A DNA stretch of 5,671 nt. Origin: Coriobacteriia bacterium. Lineage in GTDB: Bacteria > Actinomycetota > Coriobacteriia > Coriobacteriales > UBA8131. The position numbers were made by a program, and so were the translations under genes. This document shows, piece after piece, positions 1-5,654 of this stretch. Within the stretch, counting starts at the first letter, position 1. The number at the start of each line of letters is the position of its first letter. Under the pieces are notes generated by a model, which was not told the DNA's origin, searched no databases, and saw only the letters and a list, made by a program, of their open reading frames with translations. Where the stretch lies: positions 1-5,671 of the forward strand of contig WRFC01000060.1 in the NCBI GenBank assembly GCA_009779015.1. The letters are read 5' to 3'.

Positions 1-11
1 CCCGACGATTT

Positions 12-35
12 GTTATCCAACCCGTTATCCATAAG
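12..35. repeat. Two-copy 12-nt period direct repeat (GTTATCCA) downstream of the EFR1 gene
   Basis: GTTATCCA occurs at 12-19 and 24-31, a 12-nt period, in the short stretch after the EFR1 stop codon (47-49). Its function is unknown and it could be chance. No clear terminator stem with T-tract is seen on the minus strand here. Confidence 0.35.
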
Positions 36-46
36 GGCAATTATAG

Positions 47-835
47 TTAATCCGAGTCGGGGATCCTGTTCAGCTGCTCGGGCGTGATCTCGGGGTGATG
101 GTAGCGCAGGTGCAGGCCGCGCGCGGTGCTGAGGGCGCGCTCGGGGCACCAGTGCACGCAGGCCAGGCAGACGATGCAATGGTCCATGCGGGTAGGCACG
201 CCGTTCTCGTCTTCGGGCATCGAGATGTTTTTGGTTGGGCAGACCTGCATGCAGGTGCCGCAGAGCGTGCAGCTCTTGCGCACGTGAAAGCGGATAGTGC
301 GTTGCCGGTACTCAGAATACGCCCGCGTCATGACGCCCAGCGCCCGCACCGAACGCGGGAACATGTTCTCTTTATCTGCGGCGATCTCTTCGGAGATTTC
401 TTTGAGCTCGTCGTCGACCAGCGCCAGGCGCCGGTAGATGCCGTCGGATTGCGCCTCGACCAGGCCGACATTGCCGGGCATCCTGATGCTGGCGACATAG
501 TTCAGCATGACCCCGCGCTGGCGCAGCAGCTCGTCGATATCCCAGAACTCATTACAGCCAATAAATGAATATGTCGAGACTGCAAAATGATATTTTGCCG
601 GGTGCTCAGGCATCCCCTCAAGAAAGCTCCGCATCGTATCAGGGATCGAGCCGCGATAAACCGGAAAAACAAAACCGACCTTCTCGGCCTCGCGAAGATG
701 CTGGTACGGGTCATCAAGAAGCCGAGCCCCTGTGATCGAAATAGGCTCAGAACACCCCAATCGATCTGCTAAATCAATGGCAACCGCGAGCGAATTACCG
801 GTTGCGCTGAAGTAATAGATAACGCAATGATGCAC
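47..835 (-). CDS. EFR1 family protein: flavodoxin-like domain fused to two 4Fe-4S ferredoxin clusters
   Basis: The product has 262 residues and is probably a cytoplasmic electron carrier or small oxidoreductase; its redox partner is unknown. Residues 5-15 contain YYFSATGNS, the flavodoxin-type phosphate-binding loop, and residues 54-72 (GFVFPVY followed by IPDTMRSFL) match the second flavodoxin segment of this family. Two 4Fe-4S motifs follow: C189-x2-C192-x2-C195-x3-C199-P and C220-x2-C223-x2-C226-x3-C230-P. All eight cysteines are present. The tail RYHHPEIT is typical of EFR1 proteins, which are usually about 250-270 residues, so the gene looks complete. The start is GTG at 833-835; an in-frame TGA lies 12 nt upstream (848-850), so no earlier ATG is possible. 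The ribosome site is weak (GAGTGG, 4 nt before GTG). It is transcribed divergently from moeA. The family assignment is strong from the motifs; the physiological role is not known. Confidence 0.92.
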   Translation of the reverse strand: MHHCVIYYFSATGNSLAVAIDLADRLGCSEPISITGARLLDDPYQHLREAEKVGFVFPVYRGSIPDTMRSFLEGMPEHPAKYHFAVSTYSFIGCNEFWDIDELLRQRGVMLNYVASIRMPGNVGLVEAQSDGIYRRLALVDDELKEISEEIAADKENMFPRSVRALGVMTRAYSEYRQRTIRFHVRKSCTLCGTCMQVCPTKNISMPEDENGVPTRMDHCIVCLACVHWCPERALSTARGLHLRYHHPEITPEQLNRIPDSD

Positions 836-990
836 AAATCCACTCTTTCAATAAATTCTTTGCTAGTTGCTTTGGTCTTCAAGATAGCACGATACCAAGC
901 TGACCAGCCCGTTAGATAGGGAATTACTACGAACTTTATAAAATTTCCGTGAACGGCTAGATATGTGCTACCCTTATTCATGCAAAATGT
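836..990. promoter_or_regulatory. AT-rich divergent intergenic region, probable promoters for both flanking genes
   Basis: This stretch separates the divergent EFR1 gene and moeA and is visibly richer in A and T than either gene, as expected of a promoter region. The clearest core is the palindrome TTTATAAA at 935-942, which offers a -10-like TATAAA on either strand, but I could not find a good -35 box at 16-18 nt on either side. A weak plus-strand pair is TTGCTA (860-865) with GATAGC (883-888), spaced 17 nt; only 7 of 12 positions fit the consensus. No operator or riboswitch is recognisable. The regional call is reasonable; the individual boxes are not secure. Confidence 0.4.
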
Positions 991-995
991 AGGAG
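991..995 (+). promoter_or_regulatory. Shine-Dalgarno AGGAG, poorly placed relative to moeA start
   Basis: AGGAG (in TAGGAGAAGAG) is the best ribosome-binding match upstream of moeA, but no ATG, GTG or TTG lies 5-12 nt downstream in any frame. The nearest in-frame start, GTG 1032, is 36 nt away. An ATG-TAG start-stop pair (987-992) overlaps it directly. Either it is not used for moeA, or the repeat that follows has pushed the start codon away, or a sequence error hides the true start. Confidence 0.35.
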
Positions 996-999
996 AAGA

Positions 1000-1097
1000 G
1001 AGCGAGCGCCGGGGCCAGCGGGCGAGCCGAAGTGCCAGCCGAGGCACCAGCGGGCCAGCCGGGGCGCCAGCCAGAGAGCGAGCCAGCATTGAGCCAG
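1000..1097. repeat. Degenerate short tandem repeat, GCCAG-rich, at the 5' end of moeA
   Basis: GCCAG occurs at 1014, 1034, 1054, 1066, 1070, 1082 and 1093, with ACCAG at 1046. Spacings are 20, 12, 8, 12, 4, 12 and 11, so mostly multiples of four. Surrounding GAGCGAG and GCCGGGG blocks recur too. All three forward frames stay open through most of it and encode low-complexity P/A/G/Q/E/R peptides. It looks like slippage-type expansion and not conserved protein sequence. Confidence 0.6.
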
Positions 1098-2348
1098 GAC
1101 CCCGACAACCATTCTGATCTGCACCCCCAGGGCTGCTCGGTCGAGGACGCAGGCGCCCTGGTCCTGGCCGCTGTCAACCGGCTTGAGGCCGAAGAGGTCC
1201 TTCTTTCCGATTCTTTTGGGCGTGTTCTGGCACGCCCGGTGTTAGCCGATATCGACCTGGCACCGTTTGCCGGCTCGGCCATGGACGGCTTTGCACTGGT
1301 CAGCCGCGATTGCCAGGCGGCCAGCCGTGCGCGGCCGCAACGGCTGAAGGTCATCGGCCGCATTGGTGCCGGTGAGGCCTTTGCCGGCCAGATCGGGCCG
1401 GGCTCGGCGCTGCGGATCATGACCGGGGCCCCGCTGCCCGCTGGGCTGGATGCCGTGGTCAGGCTCGAGGATTGCGCGGTCGAAGCCGACGGCACAATAC
1501 TGATCCAGGCACCGGTGGCGGCGGGCTTAAACATCCGCCCGGCCGGCCAAGAGGCCATGGCCGGCGACACGCTACTTAAAGCCGACACGCTGATCAATGC
1601 GGCAGCGGCCGGGCTTTTAGCCTCAGCCGGAATGCCCCGCGTCGCGGTCGTGCGCCGCCCCCGGGTGGCCATCATCTCGACCGGGAGCGAGCTCGTCGAT
1701 GTCGGCAGCCGGCCAGGCCCCGGCCAGATCCGCAGTTCAAACAGCTACATGCTGGCTGCCGCTGTTCAGCGTAGCGGCGGCCAGGCTGACATTTTGCCGC
1801 ATGTCGCCGACGACCGCCGGGCCTTTGCCAAAGCGCTTGGCCAGGCCGCCGCCACGCATGATTTTGTCTTGACCAGCGGCGGCGCGGGCGATGGCGACTT
1901 TGACTTTACGGGCGCGACCATCCAAGAGCTTGGCCGCCTGGCGTTTAGCAAGGTGGCCATGCAGCCGGGAAAGTCGCAGAGCTTTGGCCTCGTCCAAGGC
2001 GTGCCCGTCTTTGGCCTAGCTGGCAACCCGGCGGCCGCCTATTGCGGCTTTATGGTCCTAGTCCGGCCCGCCCTGCGCAAGATGCAGGGGCTTCAGCCGT
2101 TTCGGCCCCCGCTGGTCAGGGCAACGCTTGAGGTAGACGGCCCGCCGCCCGCCGCCTCACCCCGCCACCGCCGCTACCTGCACGCCCGGCTCAACTGCGC
2201 CGACGGCAGCCTCTTTGTGCAGCCAGTCGACTACGGCCAGCCTCAGCTCAACTCGCTACAGCACGCCAACTGCTTCTTGATCGTCCCCGAAGGCTCTTCT
2301 CCCCTTCTGCCAGGCCAACCCGTCGACTGCCTCTTTTTCGGCGATTAA
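1032..2348 (+). CDS. moeA: Molybdopterin molybdenumtransferase MoeA
   Basis: The product (438 residues from GTG 1032) inserts molybdate into adenylylated molybdopterin, the last step of molybdenum cofactor synthesis in the cytoplasm. MoeA homology starts near residue 30. Visible motifs: PFAGSAMDGFAL (78-89, with the conserved Asp at 85), the IGAGEAF and RIMTGAPLPAG block (111-138), ISTGSELV (215-222, conserved Glu 220), GQIRSSNSYML (231-241), GGAGDGDFD (283-291), AMQPGKS (309-315) and GLAGNPAAAY (328-337), then the C-terminal domain IV. Length exceeds the usual roughly 400 residues because of a low-complexity N-terminus encoded by the GCCAG-rich repeat. The start is uncertain: TAG at 990-992 closes the frame upstream, GTG 1032 is the first standard start but has only a weak SD, and TTG 1089 or CTG 1119 would remove the repeat-encoded segment. 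Two motifs deviate from the usual GGVSVGDYD and LPGNP. No other cofactor gene is in the window. Confidence 0.93.
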   Translation: MPAEAPAGQPGRQPESEPALSQDPDNHSDLHPQGCSVEDAGALVLAAVNRLEAEEVLLSDSFGRVLARPVLADIDLAPFAGSAMDGFALVSRDCQAASRARPQRLKVIGRIGAGEAFAGQIGPGSALRIMTGAPLPAGLDAVVRLEDCAVEADGTILIQAPVAAGLNIRPAGQEAMAGDTLLKADTLINAAAAGLLASAGMPRVAVVRRPRVAIISTGSELVDVGSRPGPGQIRSSNSYMLAAAVQRSGGQADILPHVADDRRAFAKALGQAAATHDFVLTSGGAGDGDFDFTGATIQELGRLAFSKVAMQPGKSQSFGLVQGVPVFGLAGNPAAAYCGFMVLVRPALRKMQGLQPFRPPLVRATLEVDGPPPAASPRHRRYLHARLNCADGSLFVQPVDYGQPQLNSLQHANCFLIVPEGSSPLLPGQPVDCLFFGD

Positions 2349-2379
2349 CACAGAGCTTAGTGATGAATAAAACCTACAG

Positions 2380-2423
2380 TTGGTTGGATCGGAGTTAACA
2401 ATCCAGATCATCAGTCCAACCAA
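2380..2423. terminator. Inverted repeat between convergent genes, possible weak terminator
   Basis: TTGGTTGGA (2380-2388) and TCCAACCAA (2415-2423) are perfect 9-bp arms around a 26-nt loop, placed between the moeA stop and the end of the convergent nuclease-like gene. The right arm overlaps the last codons of that gene (DWLD-stop). On the minus strand the hairpin is followed, 7 nt later, by TTTTATT (2366-2372); on the plus strand no T-tract follows. The position favours a terminator for the minus-strand gene, but the long loop and displaced T-run make it a weak one. Confidence 0.35.
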
Positions 2424-3397
2424 TCAGCGGCGACATCAGGCAGCCAATCGAACAAGCTGTTGCGCAACCCGCTCTGCGCACGTGCAAACTCCGCCCTCTT
2501 GTAGCGCAGCCGCTTGCCCATTTTCAGGGCGATCAGCCTGGCGGCCTGCTCAAAACTCCTTACGTCACGAATCTGCCGGGAGGTTATAGTGATCATATCC
2601 ACCCCTGCCGAATCCAAAACGTTCCGCCGTCTGGAGTCGCTGTCGATACGGTCTTCTCCCGTATGGAACGCGTTACTGTCGTATTCGACTGCCAGCTTGG
2701 CCTCTGGCCAGTACAAGTCGCAACGGTAGTAGGCCCTGTTCGCGCTTTGTTTGACGGCCTTGACCGGGTCAACCCGGCTGTTCATCTGTGGCATCGGGAA
2801 ACCATAGCCTCCGTACTTGTAGGGTAGCGTCAGTTGAATGGCCAGGATCGTCTCCATCGGTGAGGCAGAGCCATCCGTTATGTAGCGCAGGGCGGCCAGG
2901 GCATTGCGCTTCCAACGCGCTTCTCCCATGCGTAACGTTAAGGCCTGAAGCCCCTTTACGCTGGTCAGTGGAGGTCGTTGCACAAAGCCCTGCCCTGTGC
3001 CTGTATCACTGCCACTATACAAAGAGTATGACCCACAGAGCTCGTAGCCCAGCTCAATTAGCTTGACCAGAGGCAGCTGGCTGGCCATCTGGAAAAAGCA
3101 GAGCTCGATCGAGCTGACAAGTATCCCGTCGCTGACCCTGATGATGCTGCTGCCAGGCAGCGGGGCGGCAAATTGATGCGGCCTCACCCCGTTTGATGGC
3201 CTCTTTGCGCTATGGCTGCAAACCGTGACCGCAAGCGGCATAGACAGACCCAGGCTTTTCGCTTTAGCGAAAGCCCTAGCATCAGAAGGACCGCCTGGGG
3301 CACTTCTCCAACGCTGAATTCTTTTTTGGCCGTTTGGCATGTTGGCGTACATGCGCCAGTATTCTAATGCCGAGCCATGCGAGATGAGTAGCTCCAT
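2411..3397 (-). CDS. Uncharacterised protein with C-terminal DUF559/Vsr-like (PD-(D/E)XK-type) domain
   Basis: The product has 328 residues; no experimentally known function is recognised. There is no signal peptide or membrane segment. The N-terminal part (MELLISHGSALEYWR) and residues 93-123 (SSIELCFFQMA followed by LIELGYELCGSY) resemble the N-terminal half of actinobacterial AbiEi/DUF559-type proteins. Residues 179-206 carry SPMETIL and LPYKYGGYG. The C-terminal part has CDLYWPEAKLAVEYDSNAFH (226-245), giving D227, E238 and D240 in a D-x10-E-x-D arrangement, then H245, D254-x-RRR and VDMITITSRQIRD, the order seen in Vsr/DUF559 nuclease folds. Activity is inferred only from this pattern. 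The start is ATG 3395-3397 with GGAG 6 nt upstream. No toxin gene is adjacent, so AbiEi-style antitoxin function is unsupported here. The gene looks less GC-biased than moeA, which could hint at separate ancestry. It converges with moeA and lies downstream of a large inverted repeat. Confidence 0.8.
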   Translation of the reverse strand: MELLISHGSALEYWRMYANMPNGQKRIQRWRSAPGGPSDARAFAKAKSLGLSMPLAVTVCSHSAKRPSNGVRPHQFAAPLPGSSIIRVSDGILVSSIELCFFQMASQLPLVKLIELGYELCGSYSLYSGSDTGTGQGFVQRPPLTSVKGLQALTLRMGEARWKRNALAALRYITDGSASPMETILAIQLTLPYKYGGYGFPMPQMNSRVDPVKAVKQSANRAYYRCDLYWPEAKLAVEYDSNAFHTGEDRIDSDSRRRNVLDSAGVDMITITSRQIRDVRSFEQAARLIALKMGKRLRYKRAEFARAQSGLRNSLFDWLPDVAADWLD

Positions 3398-3403
3398 ACC
3401 AAG

Positions 3404-3407
3404 CTCC
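3404..3407 (-). promoter_or_regulatory. Ribosome binding site of the DUF559-like gene
   Basis: On the minus strand GGAG (in CGGAGCTTGGT) stands 6 nt before the ATG at 3395-3397. This is a normal spacing and supports that ATG as the start. Confidence 0.6.
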
Positions 3408-3423
3408 GTTCACGATTTTTTGC

Positions 3424-3585
3424 AGTTCGTGGCACAAAAGTCGCCAAAGGCACGACCAAAGTGGCCTGAGGCAAATGCCAGTTTTTCTGGCACCCAATTT
3501 ACCTGCTGCTTTAGAAAGGTCGCTTGAATTTTTTCGGAAAAAGACTTGAACGATCGTGCCTTTGGCGCGATTTGTGCCACGAACT
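3424..3585. repeat. 162-bp element with 32-nt inverted terminal arms
   Basis: The left arm (3424-3455) and the reverse complement of the right arm (3554-3585) match at 29 of 32 positions. They share 15 nt (AGTTCGTGGCACAAA), differ at three central bases (AGT versus TCG), then share 14 nt (CGCCAAAGGCACGA). The 98-nt spacer holds a perfect hairpin, TGCCAG-TTTTT-CTGGCA (3476-3492), a TTTTTT-CGG-AAAAA dyad (3529-3542) and two CTTGAA copies (3523, 3545). The right arm begins inside the palindrome ACGATCGT (3550-3557). No target-site duplication is evident at the edges. The T-run lies before the left arm on the plus strand (3415-3421), so this is not a standard terminator for either strand. It lies between the kinase stop and the nuclease-like gene start. 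It may be a small MITE-like or REP-like dispersed repeat, or a structured leader of the nuclease-like gene. Confidence 0.8.
3476..3492. other. Perfect 6-bp hairpin with T5 loop inside the inverted-repeat element
   Basis: TGCCAG (3476-3481), loop TTTTT, CTGGCA (3487-3492). It sits asymmetrically, nearer the left arm, and would form the tip of a branched structure if the 32-nt arms pair. No U-tract follows on either strand, so it is not called a terminator. Confidence 0.6.
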
Positions 3586-3803
3586 CCGAGAATCTCGCTA
3601 CAGATCGCTATTACGGCGCTCTTGCGCGTCTGGCCCCGCCCGCCCGGCCGCCCGCCCGGACCTTCTCCCTCATTCCTTTGCCGCTCTTATTGGGCCGCAC
3701 GCCCGTAAACGCAGCCCGCGCAGCGCCCAGCCGCCCCGTCTGCACGGATACGCTGCACCCCCCATCCCTTTCCCAAGCCTGCAGGCCGGGGCGATAGATC
3801 GGC
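3586..3803. other. Non-coding GC-rich gap downstream of the kinase gene
   Basis: No convincing gene is seen here on either strand. The plus-strand frames that run through it have low-complexity R/P/A-rich translations, begin in or just before the right repeat arm, and overlap one another. The part nearest the kinase stop contains a 10-bp palindrome GCCTGCAGGC (3777-3786), without a T-tract on the minus strand, so a kinase terminator is not established. The plus strand of 3630-3780 is unusually rich in C. Confidence 0.5.
3636..3659. repeat. Two-copy 12-nt tandem duplication CCGCCCGCCCGG
   Basis: CCGCCCGCCCGG occurs at 3636-3647 and again immediately at 3648-3659, with no mismatch. It is in the C-rich non-coding stretch and is most simply explained by replication slippage. 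Confidence 0.7.
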
Positions 3804-5654
3804 TCACATCAAGATGTAGAGTGAGACCATGAAGACGCCGTTCATGGCTTCGATCTTCATCGTGCCGCGGTAGCGGTTGACGATGGTTTGCACCGATGAG
3901 ATGCCGACGCCCCAGCCATCGCGCTTGCGCGAGATGAAGTTGCCGTCTTCTTCTTTGTAGCTGCCGTCAAAGCTGTTGTCGATGGTCAGGGTCAGCTGCT
4001 TGCCTGCGACCTGGCTGCGCATCTTGATAAAGCGCTTTTCTGGGGGCAAGTACGCGCAGGCCTCGATGGCGTTTTCTAAAAGGTTGCCAAAGACCACGGC
4101 CAGGTCGCTGTCATCGATCTGGCCGGCCTTTTCGGGCACGGTCAGTAAGAAGTCGCACTGGATCTGCTCGGACTGGGCCATGTAGAGGTAATGCGAGGTC
4201 ACGGCGTTGACGGCAAAGTTATCTGAGATCATCAGGGTGGCAATGTCGGCAGTGTTGCGGTCGAGCTGGCTGAGGTATTCGAGCCCGCCTTTGGTGTCTT
4301 CTTTTTGCAGGTAGCCGCGGAGCGCCGAGAGCTGGTGGCGCATGTCGTGGCGCATCGCCCGCGTCTCTTCGGTCACGGTGACCAGGCGCGAGTAGAGGTT
4401 GCGTTGCTTTTCGAGGTTATTGGCCATGCCGGCGATCTCGATGGCTAACTCATCGTTTCGCCGCGCTTGGTCAAAGTTGTGCGCCACAAAGCGCCAGGCC
4501 AAGGCCGCCATCCAGAGGCTGAAGATGAGGGTGCCGATCTGCAGCAGGCCATAGCTGTTGAAGAAGTGCGTAAAGTAGCTGTCGATCAGGTCGGCCACGA
4601 TGAAGACGCTGAGCAGAATACAAGGCGGCAAGAGCTGGACCGCCATCGGGTTCTTTTGCTTGACGCGCTCATAGACGGCGTTTTCCATAAAGGCGGCAAA
4701 GATGATAGCCATCACAAAACGCATGATCGTGCCGCTCTGGGCAAAGGGCAGAACGCCGGTCAGATGGGCGGCCACCGCCAAGATGGCCACGATCTGCGCA
4801 AAAATGGCCAAGGACGAGAGAAAGAGGGTCTGGGCGGACATAATGAAGCGGTTGCCAAAGGCCAAGAAGGGCGGCAGAAACGAGAACATCGCAACATAGC
4901 CGAGGACATAGAGCGGCGCCTGGGGCGGCATCAGATAGATCATCAGGTTGTTGATCGAGAGGCTCCAGACGCCAAAACAAAAGCACGATAGCCCCAGCCA
5001 GATGAGCGCCGCGCCCGAGGGGATGCGCCGCCAGATGGCCAGCGAGGCCACGATCAGGATGATGCCGCCGAGTGTCAAAAAGATGCTGAGCAAAAAGAAC
5101 CCGATGTTTGAGGTAAAGAGCTGCCAAAAGAGCAGCGAAGAGTCGCTGAAATAAAAGAGCGGCAGGCTGAGCGAGTTTGAGGCCTCGGCCAGCGTGTAGC
5201 TAAAGACCAGATGCTTAGAGCCCGCCTCATCGGGCAAGGCGACGATGCCGATGGCCGGCGCCGGCGTCTTTTGAAAAGCTGGATAAATGCCGGGCTGCCC
5301 GGTCGAGAGTATCAGCTCGCCATCCGAACTGACGTCGAGCGCCGCCCCGCGCACATCATAGAGCAAGCTGGCATGCTGATTGGTGTTGACCGTGCAACTC
5401 AAGACGACTTGGTCGCCCGGGCTGAGCGAGGTCAGGGTCGTGGGCAGCGTGACCTTTTGGGACGTGCCGCCATTGATCGTCACCTCGGCGGTCCTGATCG
5501 AGCGCAGATCGTTCCAATGGAAGGCCACGTTGTTGCGCGCCGAGACCGTGAGGCCGAATAAAAGTGCGACCAAAAGGAGAAGGATGCCGACCAGGGCCAA
5601 GTGGGTGGCCGTGATGAACTTGCGCGCCGGACGCCTTTTAGGAAAATCACTCAA
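3804..5654 (-). CDS. Membrane sensor histidine kinase, HK10/GHKL type, with extracytoplasmic domain and multi-pass membrane region
   Basis: The 616-residue product should sense a signal at the membrane and phosphorylate a response regulator. Residues 1-16 are basic, 17-39 form a membrane anchor, and about 40-178 form a beta-rich outside domain. About seven hydrophobic helices follow (roughly 180-390), a layout like 7TM-DISM sensors. A helical linker (395-430) leads to the H-box RHDMRHQL (435-442, predicted phospho-acceptor H436), then the GHKL ATPase: N-box NLLENAIEA (524-532), IDNSFDG (558-564) and GWGVGISSVQTI (580-591). The usual HDxxN asparagine is His440. The core thus resembles AgrC/CitA-like kinases that pair with LytTR regulators; the ligand is unknown. 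The start used is TTG 5652-5654 with a weak GGGGCG 5 nt upstream. No stop precedes it in the window, so the gene may begin beyond the edge. The regulator is expected upstream, outside the window. Confidence 0.9.
   Translation of the reverse strand: MSDFPKRRPARKFITATHLALVGILLLLVALLFGLTVSARNNVAFHWNDLRSIRTAEVTINGGTSQKVTLPTTLTSLSPGDQVVLSCTVNTNQHASLLYDVRGAALDVSSDGELILSTGQPGIYPAFQKTPAPAIGIVALPDEAGSKHLVFSYTLAEASNSLSLPLFYFSDSSLLFWQLFTSNIGFFLLSIFLTLGGIILIVASLAIWRRIPSGAALIWLGLSCFCFGVWSLSINNLMIYLMPPQAPLYVLGYVAMFSFLPPFLAFGNRFIMSAQTLFLSSLAIFAQIVAILAVAAHLTGVLPFAQSGTIMRFVMAIIFAAFMENAVYERVKQKNPMAVQLLPPCILLSVFIVADLIDSYFTHFFNSYGLLQIGTLIFSLWMAALAWRFVAHNFDQARRNDELAIEIAGMANNLEKQRNLYSRLVTVTEETRAMRHDMRHQLSALRGYLQKEDTKGGLEYLSQLDRNTADIATLMISDNFAVNAVTSHYLYMAQSEQIQCDFLLTVPEKAGQIDDSDLAVVFGNLLENAIEACAYLPPEKRFIKMRSQVAGKQLTLTIDNSFDGSYKEEDGNFISRKRDGWGVGISSVQTIVNRYRGTMKIEAMNGVFMVSLYILM

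Noticed and set aside
40..45. TATAAT on the minus strand just after the EFR1 stop
   Set aside because: No -35 box at 16-18 nt upstream, and no gene start is visible before the window edge.
769..1089. 106-residue minus-strand open frame spanning the divergent intergenic region
   Set aside because: It begins in the GCCAG-rich repeat, overlaps the EFR1 start in another frame, has no SD and no recognisable domain.
980..1117. 45-codon plus-strand frame from ATG 980
   Set aside because: It has no ribosome site upstream and a low-complexity R/S/G/A product. Kept only as part of the moeA start finding.
974..1675. 233-residue minus-strand frame antisense to moeA
   Set aside because: It lies antisense to clear MoeA motifs; its A/S/R/P-rich composition is typical of a shadow frame in GC-rich DNA.
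3415..3455. Left repeat arm as an intrinsic terminator
   Set aside because: The T-run (3415-3421) precedes the arm on the plus strand and becomes an A-run after it on the minus strand, the wrong arrangement for termination on either strand.
3524..3832. Open frames on the plus strand starting near the right repeat arm (3524-3832 and 3546-3797)
   Set aside because: They overlap each other in different frames, translate to R/P/A-rich low-complexity sequence, and one runs into the kinase gene. The related peptides SCLWRDLCHEL and SCLWRLLCHEL (the latter from a minus-strand frame over the left arm) are by-products of the inverted arms.
4467..4991. Plus-strand frame antisense to the kinase membrane region
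   Set aside because: It is H/D/E/G/R-rich as expected from the complement of hydrophobic codons, with no domain; the kinase is well supported on the other strand.
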